A stretch of 19,730 nt of DNA, taken from assembly GCA_009775225.1 (NCBI GenBank), contig VSPE01000041.1, positions 1-19,730 on the forward strand. Direction: 5' to 3'. The number at the start of each line of letters is the position of its first letter. Positions within the stretch are counted from its first letter, which is position 1. The notes beneath the pieces are model-generated. The model saw only the letters and a list, made by a program, of their open reading frames with translations, ran no database searches and was not told the origin of the DNA. This document shows positions 6,842 through 14,506 of the stretch, one piece after another. The position numbers and the translations under genes are program-made. The stretch is from Muribaculaceae bacterium. Lineage in GTDB: Bacteria > Bacteroidota > Bacteroidia > Bacteroidales > Muribaculaceae.

Positions 6842-6961
6842 AAAGACTGGAGAACATACGTAGCTAACCCTACAAAGTTCTCTCAAGGTACTTTGTCGAA
6901 AAGGTCGTACGTATCCGTACTAAGCCGGAATATAAACAGGTCCTCCCGTTCTCCTGTCTTT
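6842..6961. repeat. Structured ~120-base inverted-repeat element
   Basis: AAAGACTGGAGAAC (6842-6855) pairs with GTTCTCCTGTCTTT (6948-6961) at 13 of 14 positions. Nested inside are ATACGTA/TACGTAT and ACAAAGT (loop of 11) ACTTTGT. The right end, CGTTCTCCTGTCTT (6947-6960), recurs exactly at 1547-1560. This could be a MITE or a small structured RNA in the 266-base gap between the adenosyltransferase and polyprenyl synthetase genes. It has no U-tract and no ORF. Confidence 0.55.
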
Positions 6962-7063
6962 GTACCACCGCCCTTTCATTGTTCAAATAATTGGGATAAA
7001 AGGTAATTCACGACCTTTCCACAATATTTAACGCGGCATGTGCGAGAGTTGGCATTTTTTTTG

Positions 7064-7071
7064 TAATTTTG
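7064..7071 (+). promoter_or_regulatory. Promoter core for the polyprenyl synthetase operon
   Basis: TAATTTTG matches TAnnTTTG and ends 16 bases before the ATG at 7088. A clear -33 TTTG at the expected distance is not seen. The spacing to the start resembles that at ybeY and at the family 8 glycosyltransferase gene. Confidence 0.55.
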
Positions 7072-7087
7072 CCGACGAAAGTCAAAG

Positions 7088-8065
7088 ATGAGCACACTCG
7101 ATACTCTTAACATGGCTCACGGCCACGACCTTGAGCTACTCAACGAGCGCATCAGCAAGCAGTTGGAAAACTCCAACTCGTTGATGAGCCGTATTGTCAT
7201 GTCGCTCCTGCGCACAAAAGGCAAACAACTCCGCCCGCTGCTGTTAATAATGTGCGCCAAGCTTTTCGGCCCAGTCGACGAGCGCGTGCTCGCCTCGGCA
7301 GCCGCCGTAGAACTTATACACAATGCGTCGCTTATCCACGACGACGTGGTAGACAACGCCATGACGCGCAGAAGCCGTCCCACCGTCAACGCCGTGTGGG
7401 ACAACCATATCGCCGTGCTTGTAGGCGACTACTTCACCTCGTCGGCCATGCAGGAAGCCATATCCACCGGCGACATCCGCATCGTCGACGCCCTGTGCAA
7501 GCTTGGCCGCCAGCTCTCGCTGGGCGAAATAGACCAAATCTACAATGCCCGCGAACACAGCTTGTGCGAGGAGAACTACTATCGCATCATCGACTACAAA
7601 ACCGCGTCGCTCTTCATAGCGAGCGCCGAAATGGGTTGCTACGCCACAAACGCCCCCGACGAGCTTCGCGAGACTCTGGCACACTATGCACTGCTCTTCG
7701 GCCGCTGCTTCCAAATCCGCGACGACATCTTCGACTACTTCCCCTCTGAACTGGTAGGGAAGCCCACCGGCAACGACCTTCGCGAAGGCAAGGTGTCGCT
7801 ACCGCTGCTGCACTGCCTCTCGCTCGAAGACAGCACTCCCGGGCTTGACCGCGTGCGCGAACTGCTTGCAAAAGACAGCCTCAGCGACGAGGAGATAGCC
7901 TTCATACAGGTCTTTGCCCGCGACAACGGCGGCATTGAATATGCTTTCGACGCCATGCACCGCCTGCGCGACGAAGCAGTAAACGGCCTCTCAGCTCTAG
8001 AAAACGGAGAAATCCGCAGCCAGCTCACCGAGCTGTTCGACTTTATCATCGACCGTCAATTCTGA
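7088..8065 (+). CDS. Polyprenyl (all-trans isoprenyl) diphosphate synthase
   Basis: Class I trans-prenyltransferase of 325 residues that adds isopentenyl diphosphate units to an allylic diphosphate. Long-chain products normally supply the menaquinone side chain. Motifs are GKQLRP (45-50), the first aspartate-rich DDVVD (85-89) followed by RRSRPT, GEIDQ (146-150), KT (171-172), the second aspartate-rich DDIFD (212-216) and GKPTGNDLREGK (224-235). Residues before the first DDxxD are small (SLIH), consistent with a long product, but chain length cannot be fixed by eye. The start is the ATG at 7088, close behind a TAATTTTG core. The lipoprotein gene begins 8 bases after its stop, so it probably heads an operon. 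Confidence 0.92.
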   Translation: MSTLDTLNMAHGHDLELLNERISKQLENSNSLMSRIVMSLLRTKGKQLRPLLLIMCAKLFGPVDERVLASAAAVELIHNASLIHDDVVDNAMTRRSRPTVNAVWDNHIAVLVGDYFTSSAMQEAISTGDIRIVDALCKLGRQLSLGEIDQIYNAREHSLCEENYYRIIDYKTASLFIASAEMGCYATNAPDELRETLAHYALLFGRCFQIRDDIFDYFPSELVGKPTGNDLREGKVSLPLLHCLSLEDSTPGLDRVRELLAKDSLSDEEIAFIQVFARDNGGIEYAFDAMHRLRDEAVNGLSALENGEIRSQLTELFDFIIDRQF

Positions 8066-8073
8066 CCGCTATT

Positions 8074-10119
8074 ATGAAGTGTCTTAAAGGAATGCGCGCA
8101 CTGCTGTGGCTCGCCTTAGGGCTACTCACAGCGGCCTGCGCCAATATGGGCCGCCCCGAAGGAGGCGCCCGCGACGAACTGCCGCCGCGCTTCATGCGCT
8201 CCGACCCAATGCCCGGCTCTACAGGCGTGAGCCGCACGCGCCTCACCATAAATTTCGACGAAAACGTGCAGCTCGAAGACGCGTTCAACAAGGTGGTGGT
8301 ATCGCCCGCCCAGAAGCAGCCACCACAGGTGAGCGCCAACGGCAAGCGCGTGACGGTGGACTTCCGCGACACTCTGCTCCCCAACACGACTTATACCATT
8401 GACTTCGCCGACGCCATAAAAGACCTCAACGAAGGCAATATCCTCGACGGATTCGCCATGGACTTCTCCACAGGCGACAGCATCGACTCGCTGCGCATAT
8501 CAGGCATGGTGATCCAGGCCGAGAACCTCGAGCCGGCACAGGGCATGCTCGTGGGCGTGTACTCGAGCATGACCGACACGACACTCACCTCCGTGCCCTT
8601 CGAGCGCATAGCACGCACCAATCAGTACGGTCACTTCACCATACGCAACCTCAAGCCCGGCTCGTACCACATATTCGCTATCAACGACCTCAACCGCGAC
8701 TACCACTGGGACCGCTCGGAGGACATTGCCTTCTACGACACCGTGATAGTGCCCACCACCGAGCCCATAACAGTGACCGACACCCTCTTCGCCCGTAACG
8801 GCGAGGACTCGCTGGTTGCGCGCCAAGGCCTGCGCTTCCTGCCCAACGACATACTCCTCACGTGGTTCAACGTGAACTATAAGCCGCTGTATCTGAGCGA
8901 CCACAAGCGTCCCGACCGCCGCCGCTTCACCCTCACCTTCGGCGCTCCCAACGACACTCTGCCGCAGGTAACAATAGTAGACGGCGCTCCCGGTGCCGGA
9001 CGACCCTCCGAAGAATGGGCTCGCGTGCACGTGAACCCCACCGCCGACTCGCTCGAGTACTGGATTTCCGACCCCGAAGTGCTCGCCGCCGACTCGCTGC
9101 GCCTGGCCGTGCGCTACCTCAAGACCGACACTGCCGAACAGAACGTGTGGACAACCGACACTCTGCGCTTCTTCTTCCGCGACACGGCGAAGAAAAAGAA
9201 AGACAAGAAGAAAGACGACGACACGCCGAAATTCACCGTCGACAGTGTGACAGGCGACACCACCTTCCTGCCGCCGCCCGACTTCGAATACCTCGGCATA
9301 AAGGCCATAGGTGGCAACAGCCAGGAACTTAACAAGCCCCTGCTGATAGAGACTACCCTCCCCCTCGCCTCGCTCGACAGCGCCGGCATACACCTCGAAA
9401 TGGCCGTCGACACGCTGTGGAGGCCGGTGAAATACACAATGGTTCCCGACAGCTCGAACCTGCTGCTGCGCAGCCGCTTCGACATGAAGTGGGACGCCGG
9501 CGCCAAGTACCGCCTCACCATCGACACCCTCGCCATGACATCGCTCTACGGCCAGTGGAACCGCCCCTTCACGCATGAGTTCTCCGTGAAATCGCCCGAG
9601 GACTACGCCAACCTGAAGATGAAACTCCCCGGCATCGACAGCCTCAATGTGATTGTAGAGCTGCTAAACAGCAACGACGCACCCGTATACCGCGCCATAA
9701 AACCCGCAGGAGAAGTCGAAGTAAACATACGCTTCATAGCGCCCGGCACATACTACGCCCGCGCCATTATCGACGCCAACGCCAACGGCAAATGGGATAC
9801 GGGCAATCCCACAACCTCGCTGCAGCCAGAAGAAGTATATTACTTCGCCAAGAAGCTCGACCTCAAGCGAAACTGGGATATCGAGCAAAGCTGGATTATC
9901 GACGAACTGCCCGTCGACGCCCAGAAGCCATACGCGATACTCAAGAACAAACCCAAGCTGAAACGCGGCGAGACCGCTCCTCAGAACGAAGAAGAAGAAG
10001 AAGAGGACAACATTTACGACTCCGAAGCAAACCCCTTCGACCGCACAGGCCGCAACCGCCGCAACACAACCGGCGGCGGAATGAGCCGCAGCAACGGAAT
10101 AAAACGAGCAACTTACTGA
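8074..10119 (+). CDS. Ig-like domain lipoprotein (Big_5-type N-terminal domain)
   Basis: Predicted lipoprotein of 681 residues. A hydrophobic signal (RALLWLALGLL) ends in the lipobox LTAAC with Cys22 as the lipidation site. Residues from about 36 to 130 (PPRFMRSDPMPGSTGVSRTR, INFDENVQL, DFRDTLLPNTTYTIDFADAI) look like the SbsA/Big_5 Ig-like domain. The following section (about 145-240: ISGMVIQAE, GHFTIRNLKPGSYHIFAIND) resembles a carboxypeptidase-regulatory-like or SpaA-like beta domain. A lysine/aspartate-rich linker (about 372-383, KKKKDKKKDDD) and a run of six glutamates near residue 640 precede a basic, asparagine-rich C-terminus. It is probably envelope-located, and the function is unknown. 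It sits between polyprenyl synthetase and the LOG gene in an apparent operon. Confidence 0.85.
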   Translation: MKCLKGMRALLWLALGLLTAACANMGRPEGGARDELPPRFMRSDPMPGSTGVSRTRLTINFDENVQLEDAFNKVVVSPAQKQPPQVSANGKRVTVDFRDTLLPNTTYTIDFADAIKDLNEGNILDGFAMDFSTGDSIDSLRISGMVIQAENLEPAQGMLVGVYSSMTDTTLTSVPFERIARTNQYGHFTIRNLKPGSYHIFAINDLNRDYHWDRSEDIAFYDTVIVPTTEPITVTDTLFARNGEDSLVARQGLRFLPNDILLTWFNVNYKPLYLSDHKRPDRRRFTLTFGAPNDTLPQVTIVDGAPGAGRPSEEWARVHVNPTADSLEYWISDPEVLAADSLRLAVRYLKTDTAEQNVWTTDTLRFFFRDTAKKKKDKKKDDDTPKFTVDSVTGDTTFLPPPDFEYLGIKAIGGNSQELNKPLLIETTLPLASLDSAGIHLEMAVDTLWRPVKYTMVPDSSNLLLRSRFDMKWDAGAKYRLTIDTLAMTSLYGQWNRPFTHEFSVKSPEDYANLKMKLPGIDSLNVIVELLNSNDAPVYRAIKPAGEVEVNIRFIAPGTYYARAIIDANANGKWDTGNPTTSLQPEEVYYFAKKLDLKRNWDIEQSWIIDELPVDAQKPYAILKNKPKLKRGETAPQNEEEEEEDNIYDSEANPFDRTGRNRRNTTGGGMSRSNGIKRATY

Positions 10120-10124
10120 CAGCC

Positions 10125-10697
10125 ATGACTCCTACATTCACCATATACTGTGCCTCATCGTCGACGTTGGCACCCGTCTATACAGAAGCTGCCTCGCACC
10201 TCGCCGCAACCGCCGCAAAGGCAGGCATCGACATCGTTACGGGCGGCGGCTATTCGGGCCTTATGGGAGCCGTAGCCGACGCGGCTCTTGCCGCCGGAGG
10301 CCGAGTGACAGGCATCATACCGCAATTCATGGAAGAGCGCGGCTGGCATCACCGCGGCCTCACCGACATGAAGATAGTAGACGGCATGCACACCCGCAAG
10401 CGCACAATGGCCGAAATGGCGACCGCCGCCATAGCGCTTCCCGGCGGAGTGGGCACCTTCGAGGAGCTTATGGAAATCATCACATGGCGCCAGCTCGGCC
10501 TATTCAGGGGCAATGTGGTAATCTACAATGTAAACAACTACTACGGGCCGCTGCTGTCGATGTTCGACACCGCTATCGAACAGGGCTTTATGCGCCCCGA
10601 CCACCGTAGCCTCTTCACCGTGGCCGAGAGCGTGGACGAAGTAATGAAAGCCGCTCTCGCCGAACCTGCCGACCGCAACTGGTCGGCCAAATTCTGA
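10125..10697 (+). CDS. LOG-family protein (putative nucleotide-5'-monophosphate phosphoribohydrolase)
   Basis: Rossmann-fold protein of 190 residues from the lysine-decarboxylase-like/LOG family (TIGR00730 type). Characterised members release the base from cytokinin or purine nucleoside monophosphates. Signature segments are GGGYSGLMGAVADAAL (40-55), the RKR at 91-93 and PGGVGTFEELMEI (106-118), which contains the PGGxGTxxE motif. I chose the ATG at 10125 because it gives the family-typical start MTPTFTIYCASSS. The open frame continues further upstream as an arginine-rich shadow of the lipoprotein gene. Its ATG lies 5 bases after the lipoprotein stop. The natural substrate in this organism is not evident. 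Confidence 0.93.
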   Translation: MTPTFTIYCASSSTLAPVYTEAASHLAATAAKAGIDIVTGGGYSGLMGAVADAALAAGGRVTGIIPQFMEERGWHHRGLTDMKIVDGMHTRKRTMAEMATAAIALPGGVGTFEELMEIITWRQLGLFRGNVVIYNVNNYYGPLLSMFDTAIEQGFMRPDHRSLFTVAESVDEVMKAALAEPADRNWSAKF

Positions 10698-10711
10698 GCC
10701 GCCTGCACGCC

Positions 10712-11635
10712 ATGCCCGCAGTATCCGACAGCCTGCATCTGACCGGCCCGCAACCCGCACCACAGGCCGCTGCCGACTCCGTCGCAACCGACTCTATGGT
10801 ATTCAATACCGTAATAGTCGACTCGATTGGCGCCGACACCGTGCACGGCCGCATACCGCACTTCATACCCGTCGACAAGGCCGACAGCCTCCGCGTGGAA
10901 GCATACGCCGACAGCCTCGAAGCCTACTCCGCCCTGCCCGAAGTACCGCAGGGCAGCCGCGAGGGCGTGGCCCCGCTCGGGCGCGGAACATCGCTCACAC
11001 ACGACTCCGGCCTTACGCTGCTCATGGCCGCTATGCTCATCGTGACGGGCATCAACACGCCCTCGGTGGTAAAGGCTCTCAAGAGCTACCGCCACGAGCT
11101 GTGGAGCGTTCGCCGACGGCCCAATGTGTTCGACGACGAGCGCACCGTATCGCACCGTGCAGCCACACTGCTGGCGCTGGTATTCATAGTCTTCGGAGGC
11201 TCAGTACTCTACTTCCTTCCGGGACTTCCCCCTTCGCCGAGCTTCTGGGGCGCGGCGGCCTCTATGACTCTCACCGGCCTCTATTACCTATTTCAATACA
11301 CCGCCTACAGCCTCGTGGGCTACGCTTTTGCAAGCCCCGACGGATGCAGGCAGTGGCTCTCGGGCTTCAACGCCACACAGGCCTACTCGGGCATCTGCCT
11401 CATAGTGCCGGCGCTGCTTCTTATCTTCAGACCCGAGTGGTACACCACGCTTATATGGTTCTCGGCGGCCATATATCTGGTGGGAAGAGCGCTGTTTATA
11501 GTTAAGGGCTTTAGAATTTTTTTCATCAATTTTCGGTCTTTGCTTTATTTTATTTTGTATCTTTGCACGCTAGAAATTATACCGCTGCTTGGTGTATGCG
11601 CCGTAAATGAATATTTACGCACCTACAACTTGTAG
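10712..11635 (+). CDS. DUF4271 integral membrane protein
   Basis: Protein of 307 residues with a polar, Ser/Asp-rich N-terminal third (1-95) and about five or six hydrophobic helices: 100-118, 151-171, 177-206, 225-239, 245-265 and 276-298. The sequence after NVFDDERTVSHRAATLL matches what I recall of the Bacteroidetes DUF4271 family, whose gene commonly precedes hemD. It likely resides in the inner membrane. Its biochemical role is unknown. It starts 14 bases after the LOG gene. Its last ~40 codons shift to AT-rich usage because they hold a promoter core (11558-11565) for the next gene. Confidence 0.85.
   Translation: MPAVSDSLHLTGPQPAPQAAADSVATDSMVFNTVIVDSIGADTVHGRIPHFIPVDKADSLRVEAYADSLEAYSALPEVPQGSREGVAPLGRGTSLTHDSGLTLLMAAMLIVTGINTPSVVKALKSYRHELWSVRRRPNVFDDERTVSHRAATLLALVFIVFGGSVLYFLPGLPPSPSFWGAAASMTLTGLYYLFQYTAYSLVGYAFASPDGCRQWLSGFNATQAYSGICLIVPALLLIFRPEWYTTLIWFSAAIYLVGRALFIVKGFRIFFINFRSLLYFILYLCTLEIIPLLGVCAVNEYLRTYNL
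11558..11565 (+). promoter_or_regulatory. Internal promoter core upstream of hemD
   Basis: TATCTTTG fits TAnnTTTG exactly and lies in an AT-rich island inside the end of the DUF4271 coding region. A TTTG at 11539-11542 may serve as the -33 box, although the 15-base spacing is short. It would give a leader of about 85 bases before the hemD GTG, including a 7-bp hairpin CGTAAAT-GAAT-ATTTACG (11602-11619). Confidence 0.55.
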
Positions 11636-11655
11636 CGGAAAAACACCGTAATAGA

Positions 11656-12405
11656 GTGAAGATTAAGAAAATACTCGTATCCCAGCCCAAACCGGCCTCC
11701 GACAAGTCGCCCTACTTCGACCTTGCCGAAAAGTACGGAGTGGACGTTGTTTTCCGACCTTTCATTAAAGTCGAGGGGCTGTCTGCAAAGGATTTTCGCC
11801 AGCAGAAGGTGAATATTCCCGATTTTACAGCTGTAATATTTACAGCGCGCACCGCTGTCGACAACTTCTTCCGCCTGTGCGAGGAGATGCGCATCACCAT
11901 ACCCGTCACGCTCAAGTATTTCTGTACCAGCGAGACCGTGGCAAACTATCTCCAGAAATATATCGTATACCGCAAACGCAAGATTTTCGCAGCCAAGACC
12001 GGCCGCCTTGTAGACCTCATCCCCTCGATGCAGAAGCACAAGACCGACAAATACCTGCTTGCGGTGAGCGACGTGAACAACGGCGCCGAAACCGAGCTGC
12101 TCAAGGCCAACAAGATAGACGTGACTCAGGCCGCGATGTACCGCACCGTGAGCAACGACTTCGGACCCGACGAAGAATTCAACTACGACATGCTCGTATT
12201 CTTCAGCCCCCAGGGTGTGGAATCGCTGCTTAAGAACTTCCCCGACTTCAAGCAGGGCGACATCGCCATTGCCGCTCTCGGAGCCGCCGCAACCCAGTCG
12301 GTAAAAGACGCCGGTCTGCGCCTTGACATCGAAGCCCCCACCCCCGTGACGCCCTCGATGCCCGCCGCTATCGACCAGTTCCTGGCCAAGAGCAACGCCG
12401 ACTGA
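11656..12405 (+). CDS. hemD: Uroporphyrinogen-III synthase
   Basis: Cyclises hydroxymethylbilane to uroporphyrinogen III in tetrapyrrole synthesis. It has 249 residues, typical length. The start is a GTG at 11656 (VKIKKILVSQPKP), which gives the expected family N-terminus. The two-domain Rossmann-like pattern shows in YFDLAEKYGVDVVFRPFIKV (24-43), VIFTARTAVDNFF (about 59-71) and the C-terminal LVFFSPQGVESLL and IAALGAAATQSVKDAGLR, the usual conserved C-terminal block. HemD proteins are poorly conserved overall, but the N- and C-terminal blocks and the neighbours DUF4271 and rnpA support the call. No other haem genes are adjacent. Confidence 0.9.
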   Translation: MKIKKILVSQPKPASDKSPYFDLAEKYGVDVVFRPFIKVEGLSAKDFRQQKVNIPDFTAVIFTARTAVDNFFRLCEEMRITIPVTLKYFCTSETVANYLQKYIVYRKRKIFAAKTGRLVDLIPSMQKHKTDKYLLAVSDVNNGAETELLKANKIDVTQAAMYRTVSNDFGPDEEFNYDMLVFFSPQGVESLLKNFPDFKQGDIAIAALGAAATQSVKDAGLRLDIEAPTPVTPSMPAAIDQFLAKSNAD

Positions 12406-12431
12406 CCTCCAACACCAACACCGGCAAGAGG

Positions 12432-12854
12432 GTGAAGACCTTCGGACTATACAAGAAACAGAAATTATGCTCCACCTGCGCTATAGAACAACTCTTTAGC
12501 GCAGGCGGAGCAGATTTTTCGCGTCTGTGCTACCCGCTCCGCATAGTAGCACGGCGCAACAGCCGCCGCAGCTCCGACGCCCCGATGGCCTTCCTCATAT
12601 CCGTGCCCAAGAAACGCCTGCGTCATGCCGTAGACCGCGTGCTCATGCGTCGGCGCGTACGCGAGGCCTTCCGCCTCAACCACCACTCCTACCCTCTCCC
12701 CGAGGGCGAAAGAGTCGATGTGGCTTTCGTCTATGTGGCAAACGGCACCACACCCTACCACGCCGTTGAAAACGCCGTAAAACGGCTCTTAAAGGGCCTT
12801 GCGGAGCACTTCGGCACACACTCCTCCACAACCGGCTCCTACGACAGGCAATGA
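12432..12854 (+). CDS. rnpA: Ribonuclease P protein component
   Basis: Basic protein of 140 residues that binds the RNase P RNA and helps remove tRNA 5' leaders. The start is a GTG at 12432, giving MKTFGLYKKQKLCSTCAIEQ. PMAFLISVPKKRLRHAVDRV (51-70) and RRRVREAFR (73-81) correspond to the core alpha/beta fold. The usual highly conserved RNR motif (as in AVKRNRVKRQVREAYR of Bacteroides) reads DRVLMRRRVREAFR here, so its Asn and second Arg are replaced by Val and Leu. It lies 26 bases after hemD, and its stop overlaps the yidD start as ATGA. The gene is not next to rpmH/dnaA, and this position beside hemD is as I recall for Bacteroidetes. Confidence 0.93.
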   Translation: MKTFGLYKKQKLCSTCAIEQLFSAGGADFSRLCYPLRIVARRNSRRSSDAPMAFLISVPKKRLRHAVDRVLMRRRVREAFRLNHHSYPLPEGERVDVAFVYVANGTTPYHAVENAVKRLLKGLAEHFGTHSSTTGSYDRQ

Positions 12855-13114
12855 ACACTCGACAAGACCCTCTCCACACGCTTGCACGCGGTATCAGCCG
12901 AGCGCTCACTGCCCTGCTCTGCCTGCCAGTATATTTCTACCGCTACTGCATCTCACCCCTGACTCCGCCCTCCTGCCGCTTTACGCCAACGTGCAGCCAG
13001 TACGCCCTTGAGGCGCTGAAAAAGCACGGCCCTGTAAAAGGCCTCGCACTCGCAGTAAAACGTATCTTCCGGTGCCACCCCTGGGGAGGTTGCGGCTACG
13101 ACCCGGTGCCATGA
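12851..13114 (+). CDS. yidD: Membrane protein insertion efficiency factor YidD
   Basis: Small protein of 87 residues that associates with the inner membrane and assists YidC-dependent insertion. Conserved features are the hydrophobic amphipathic region LLCLPVYFYRYCISPLTPPS (22-41), the cysteine motif CRFTPTCSQYALEAL (42-56) and the terminal FRCHPWGGCGYDPVP (73-87). It overlaps rnpA by 4 bases (ATGA) and overlaps the next gene by ATGA as well, so translation of all three is probably coupled. Confidence 0.97.
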   Translation: MNTRQDPLHTLARGISRALTALLCLPVYFYRYCISPLTPPSCRFTPTCSQYALEALKKHGPVKGLALAVKRIFRCHPWGGCGYDPVP

Positions 13115-13650
13115 TGCCACCCGACCTGCACAGCTTCGACGACATACACGCGCACAGCACCACAGGGCCGCACGTGCTCACCTCCGTGGAGCCGTGTCAG
13201 CCAAGAGAAGGCTCTCTCGGGCAGGCGTGGTACAGCGTGGGCATACATCCCTGGAACACAGACTCAGAGATAGCGCCCGACACGTGGTGCCTCCTCGAAG
13301 AAGCACTCGCCGACCCGCGCGTGATAGCCGTGGGAGAAGCCGGACTCGACCGACACCGCGGCGGCACTCCGGCCGTTCAGGAGGAAGTGTTCCGACGCCA
13401 GGCCCTACTCGCCGAACAACACCGCATGCCGCTGATAATACACTGCGTGGGCCGATACGGTAGGCTCATGGAGCTGAAAAAGGAGCTGGTTCCCGCACAG
13501 CCGTGGATAATACACGGCTTCACGGGCAAGCCCGAACTCGCGCGGCAGCTTGTGGCCGCCGGCTTCGGCATATCGCTCGGACACCGCGCCGCGCCGACAC
13601 TGAGAGAAATAATTCCGGCAGAACACCGTTTTGAAGAAACAGATTTATAA
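13111..13650 (+). CDS. TatD-family metal-dependent hydrolase, C-terminally short
   Basis: Predicted TatD-like metallohydrolase (DNase/phosphoesterase superfamily), 179 residues from the ATG at 13111, which overlaps the yidD stop. An earlier in-frame ATG at 13072 lies within yidD and is rejected. Motifs are DIHAH (HxH metal site), SVGIHPWN, VGEAGLDRH (the EAGLD glutamate), LIIHCVGR and IIHGFTGKP (later histidines), and a final EETD carrying the last aspartate. The protein stops one residue after that aspartate. Full-length TatD proteins (about 255 residues) and, as I recall, short Bacteroidetes versions continue with a C-terminal helix. Metal ligands appear complete, so activity is possible but stability may be affected. 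The DUF3737 gene starts 8 bases downstream. Confidence 0.85.
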   Translation: MMPPDLHSFDDIHAHSTTGPHVLTSVEPCQPREGSLGQAWYSVGIHPWNTDSEIAPDTWCLLEEALADPRVIAVGEAGLDRHRGGTPAVQEEVFRRQALLAEQHRMPLIIHCVGRYGRLMELKKELVPAQPWIIHGFTGKPELARQLVAAGFGISLGHRAAPTLREIIPAEHRFEETDL

Positions 13651-13658
13651 TCAAAGCA

Positions 13659-14504
13659 ATGGAAAAGATAAGCAATTGTGAATTCGGAGGCGAGCGCCCT
13701 CTCTTCGGCACTCACGGCCTCAGTCTTGAAAATGTGACAATCCACGCAGGCGAGTCGGCCCTGAAGGCGTGCCGCGACATAGAGGCGCGCGAGGTACGCT
13801 TCGAAGGCAAATATCCTTTCTGGCATACCGACACCTTCTCGGTAGAAAACTGTATTTTCACCCCGGGAGCGCGAGCAGCACTCTGGTACTCAAAGAACTG
13901 CCGCATGACCAACACCCTTGTGGAAGCCCCCAAGATGTTCCGCGAAATGGACGGCATCCACGCCGAACGCGTGCGCATCCCCGACGCGCAGGAGACTTTC
14001 TGGCACTGCCGCAACGTGCGCCTGCGCGACGTTGAGCTGGCCAATGCCGACTACCTCTTCATGCACTCGTCCGACATAGACATACGCAAATACCGCCAGG
14101 ACGGCAATTACTCCTTCCAATACTGCCGCAACGTGGAAATCCACGATGCCGTAATCAACTCCAAGGACGCATTCTGGAACACCGAGAACGTGACCGTGTA
14201 CGACTCAGAACTGAACGGCGAGTATCTCGGCTGGCACTCGCGCGGCCTACGTCTTGTACGCTGCCGCATATCGGGCACACAGCCCCTGTGCTACACGCAC
14301 GGCCTTGTGCTCGAGAACTGTACCTTCGCCGAAGACTGCGATTTAGCCTTCGAAGACAGCGAAGTGGATGCCACTATTCTGTCGGCGGTGACTTCGGTGA
14401 AGAACCCGCGCACAGGCCGCATCGCCGCCAAGAGCTTCGGCGAAATCATCCTTAACGACGACATACAGGCACCTGCTGATTGCAAAATAATCACACTCGA
14501 CTGA
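13659..14504 (+). CDS. DUF3737-family right-handed beta-helix protein
   Basis: Protein of 281 residues with repeated short beta-strand units, about 20 residues per turn: LENVTIHAGESALKACRDIE, VENCIFTPGARAALWYSKNC, VEIHDAVINSKDAFWNTENV, LVRCRISGTQPLCYTHGLVL, LENCTFAEDCDL. The recurring ENC/FWHT pattern is that of DUF3737 (pectate-lyase-like solenoid). The start is the ATG at 13659. There is no signal peptide, so it is probably cytosolic. Function is unknown. In other genomes, as I recall, DUF3737 genes often sit beside PatB/MalY-type aminotransferase genes, and here that gene begins 2 bases after its stop, which implies a functional pair. Confidence 0.88.
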   Translation: MEKISNCEFGGERPLFGTHGLSLENVTIHAGESALKACRDIEAREVRFEGKYPFWHTDTFSVENCIFTPGARAALWYSKNCRMTNTLVEAPKMFREMDGIHAERVRIPDAQETFWHCRNVRLRDVELANADYLFMHSSDIDIRKYRQDGNYSFQYCRNVEIHDAVINSKDAFWNTENVTVYDSELNGEYLGWHSRGLRLVRCRISGTQPLCYTHGLVLENCTFAEDCDLAFEDSEVDATILSAVTSVKNPRTGRIAAKSFGEIILNDDIQAPADCKIITLD

Positions 14505-14506
14505 GC

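Noticed and set aside
8500..9576. 358-residue open frame on the minus strand opposite the lipoprotein gene
   Set aside because: Low-complexity Gly/Val/Glu-rich translation antisense to a protein with a signal peptide and lipobox. No supporting motif.
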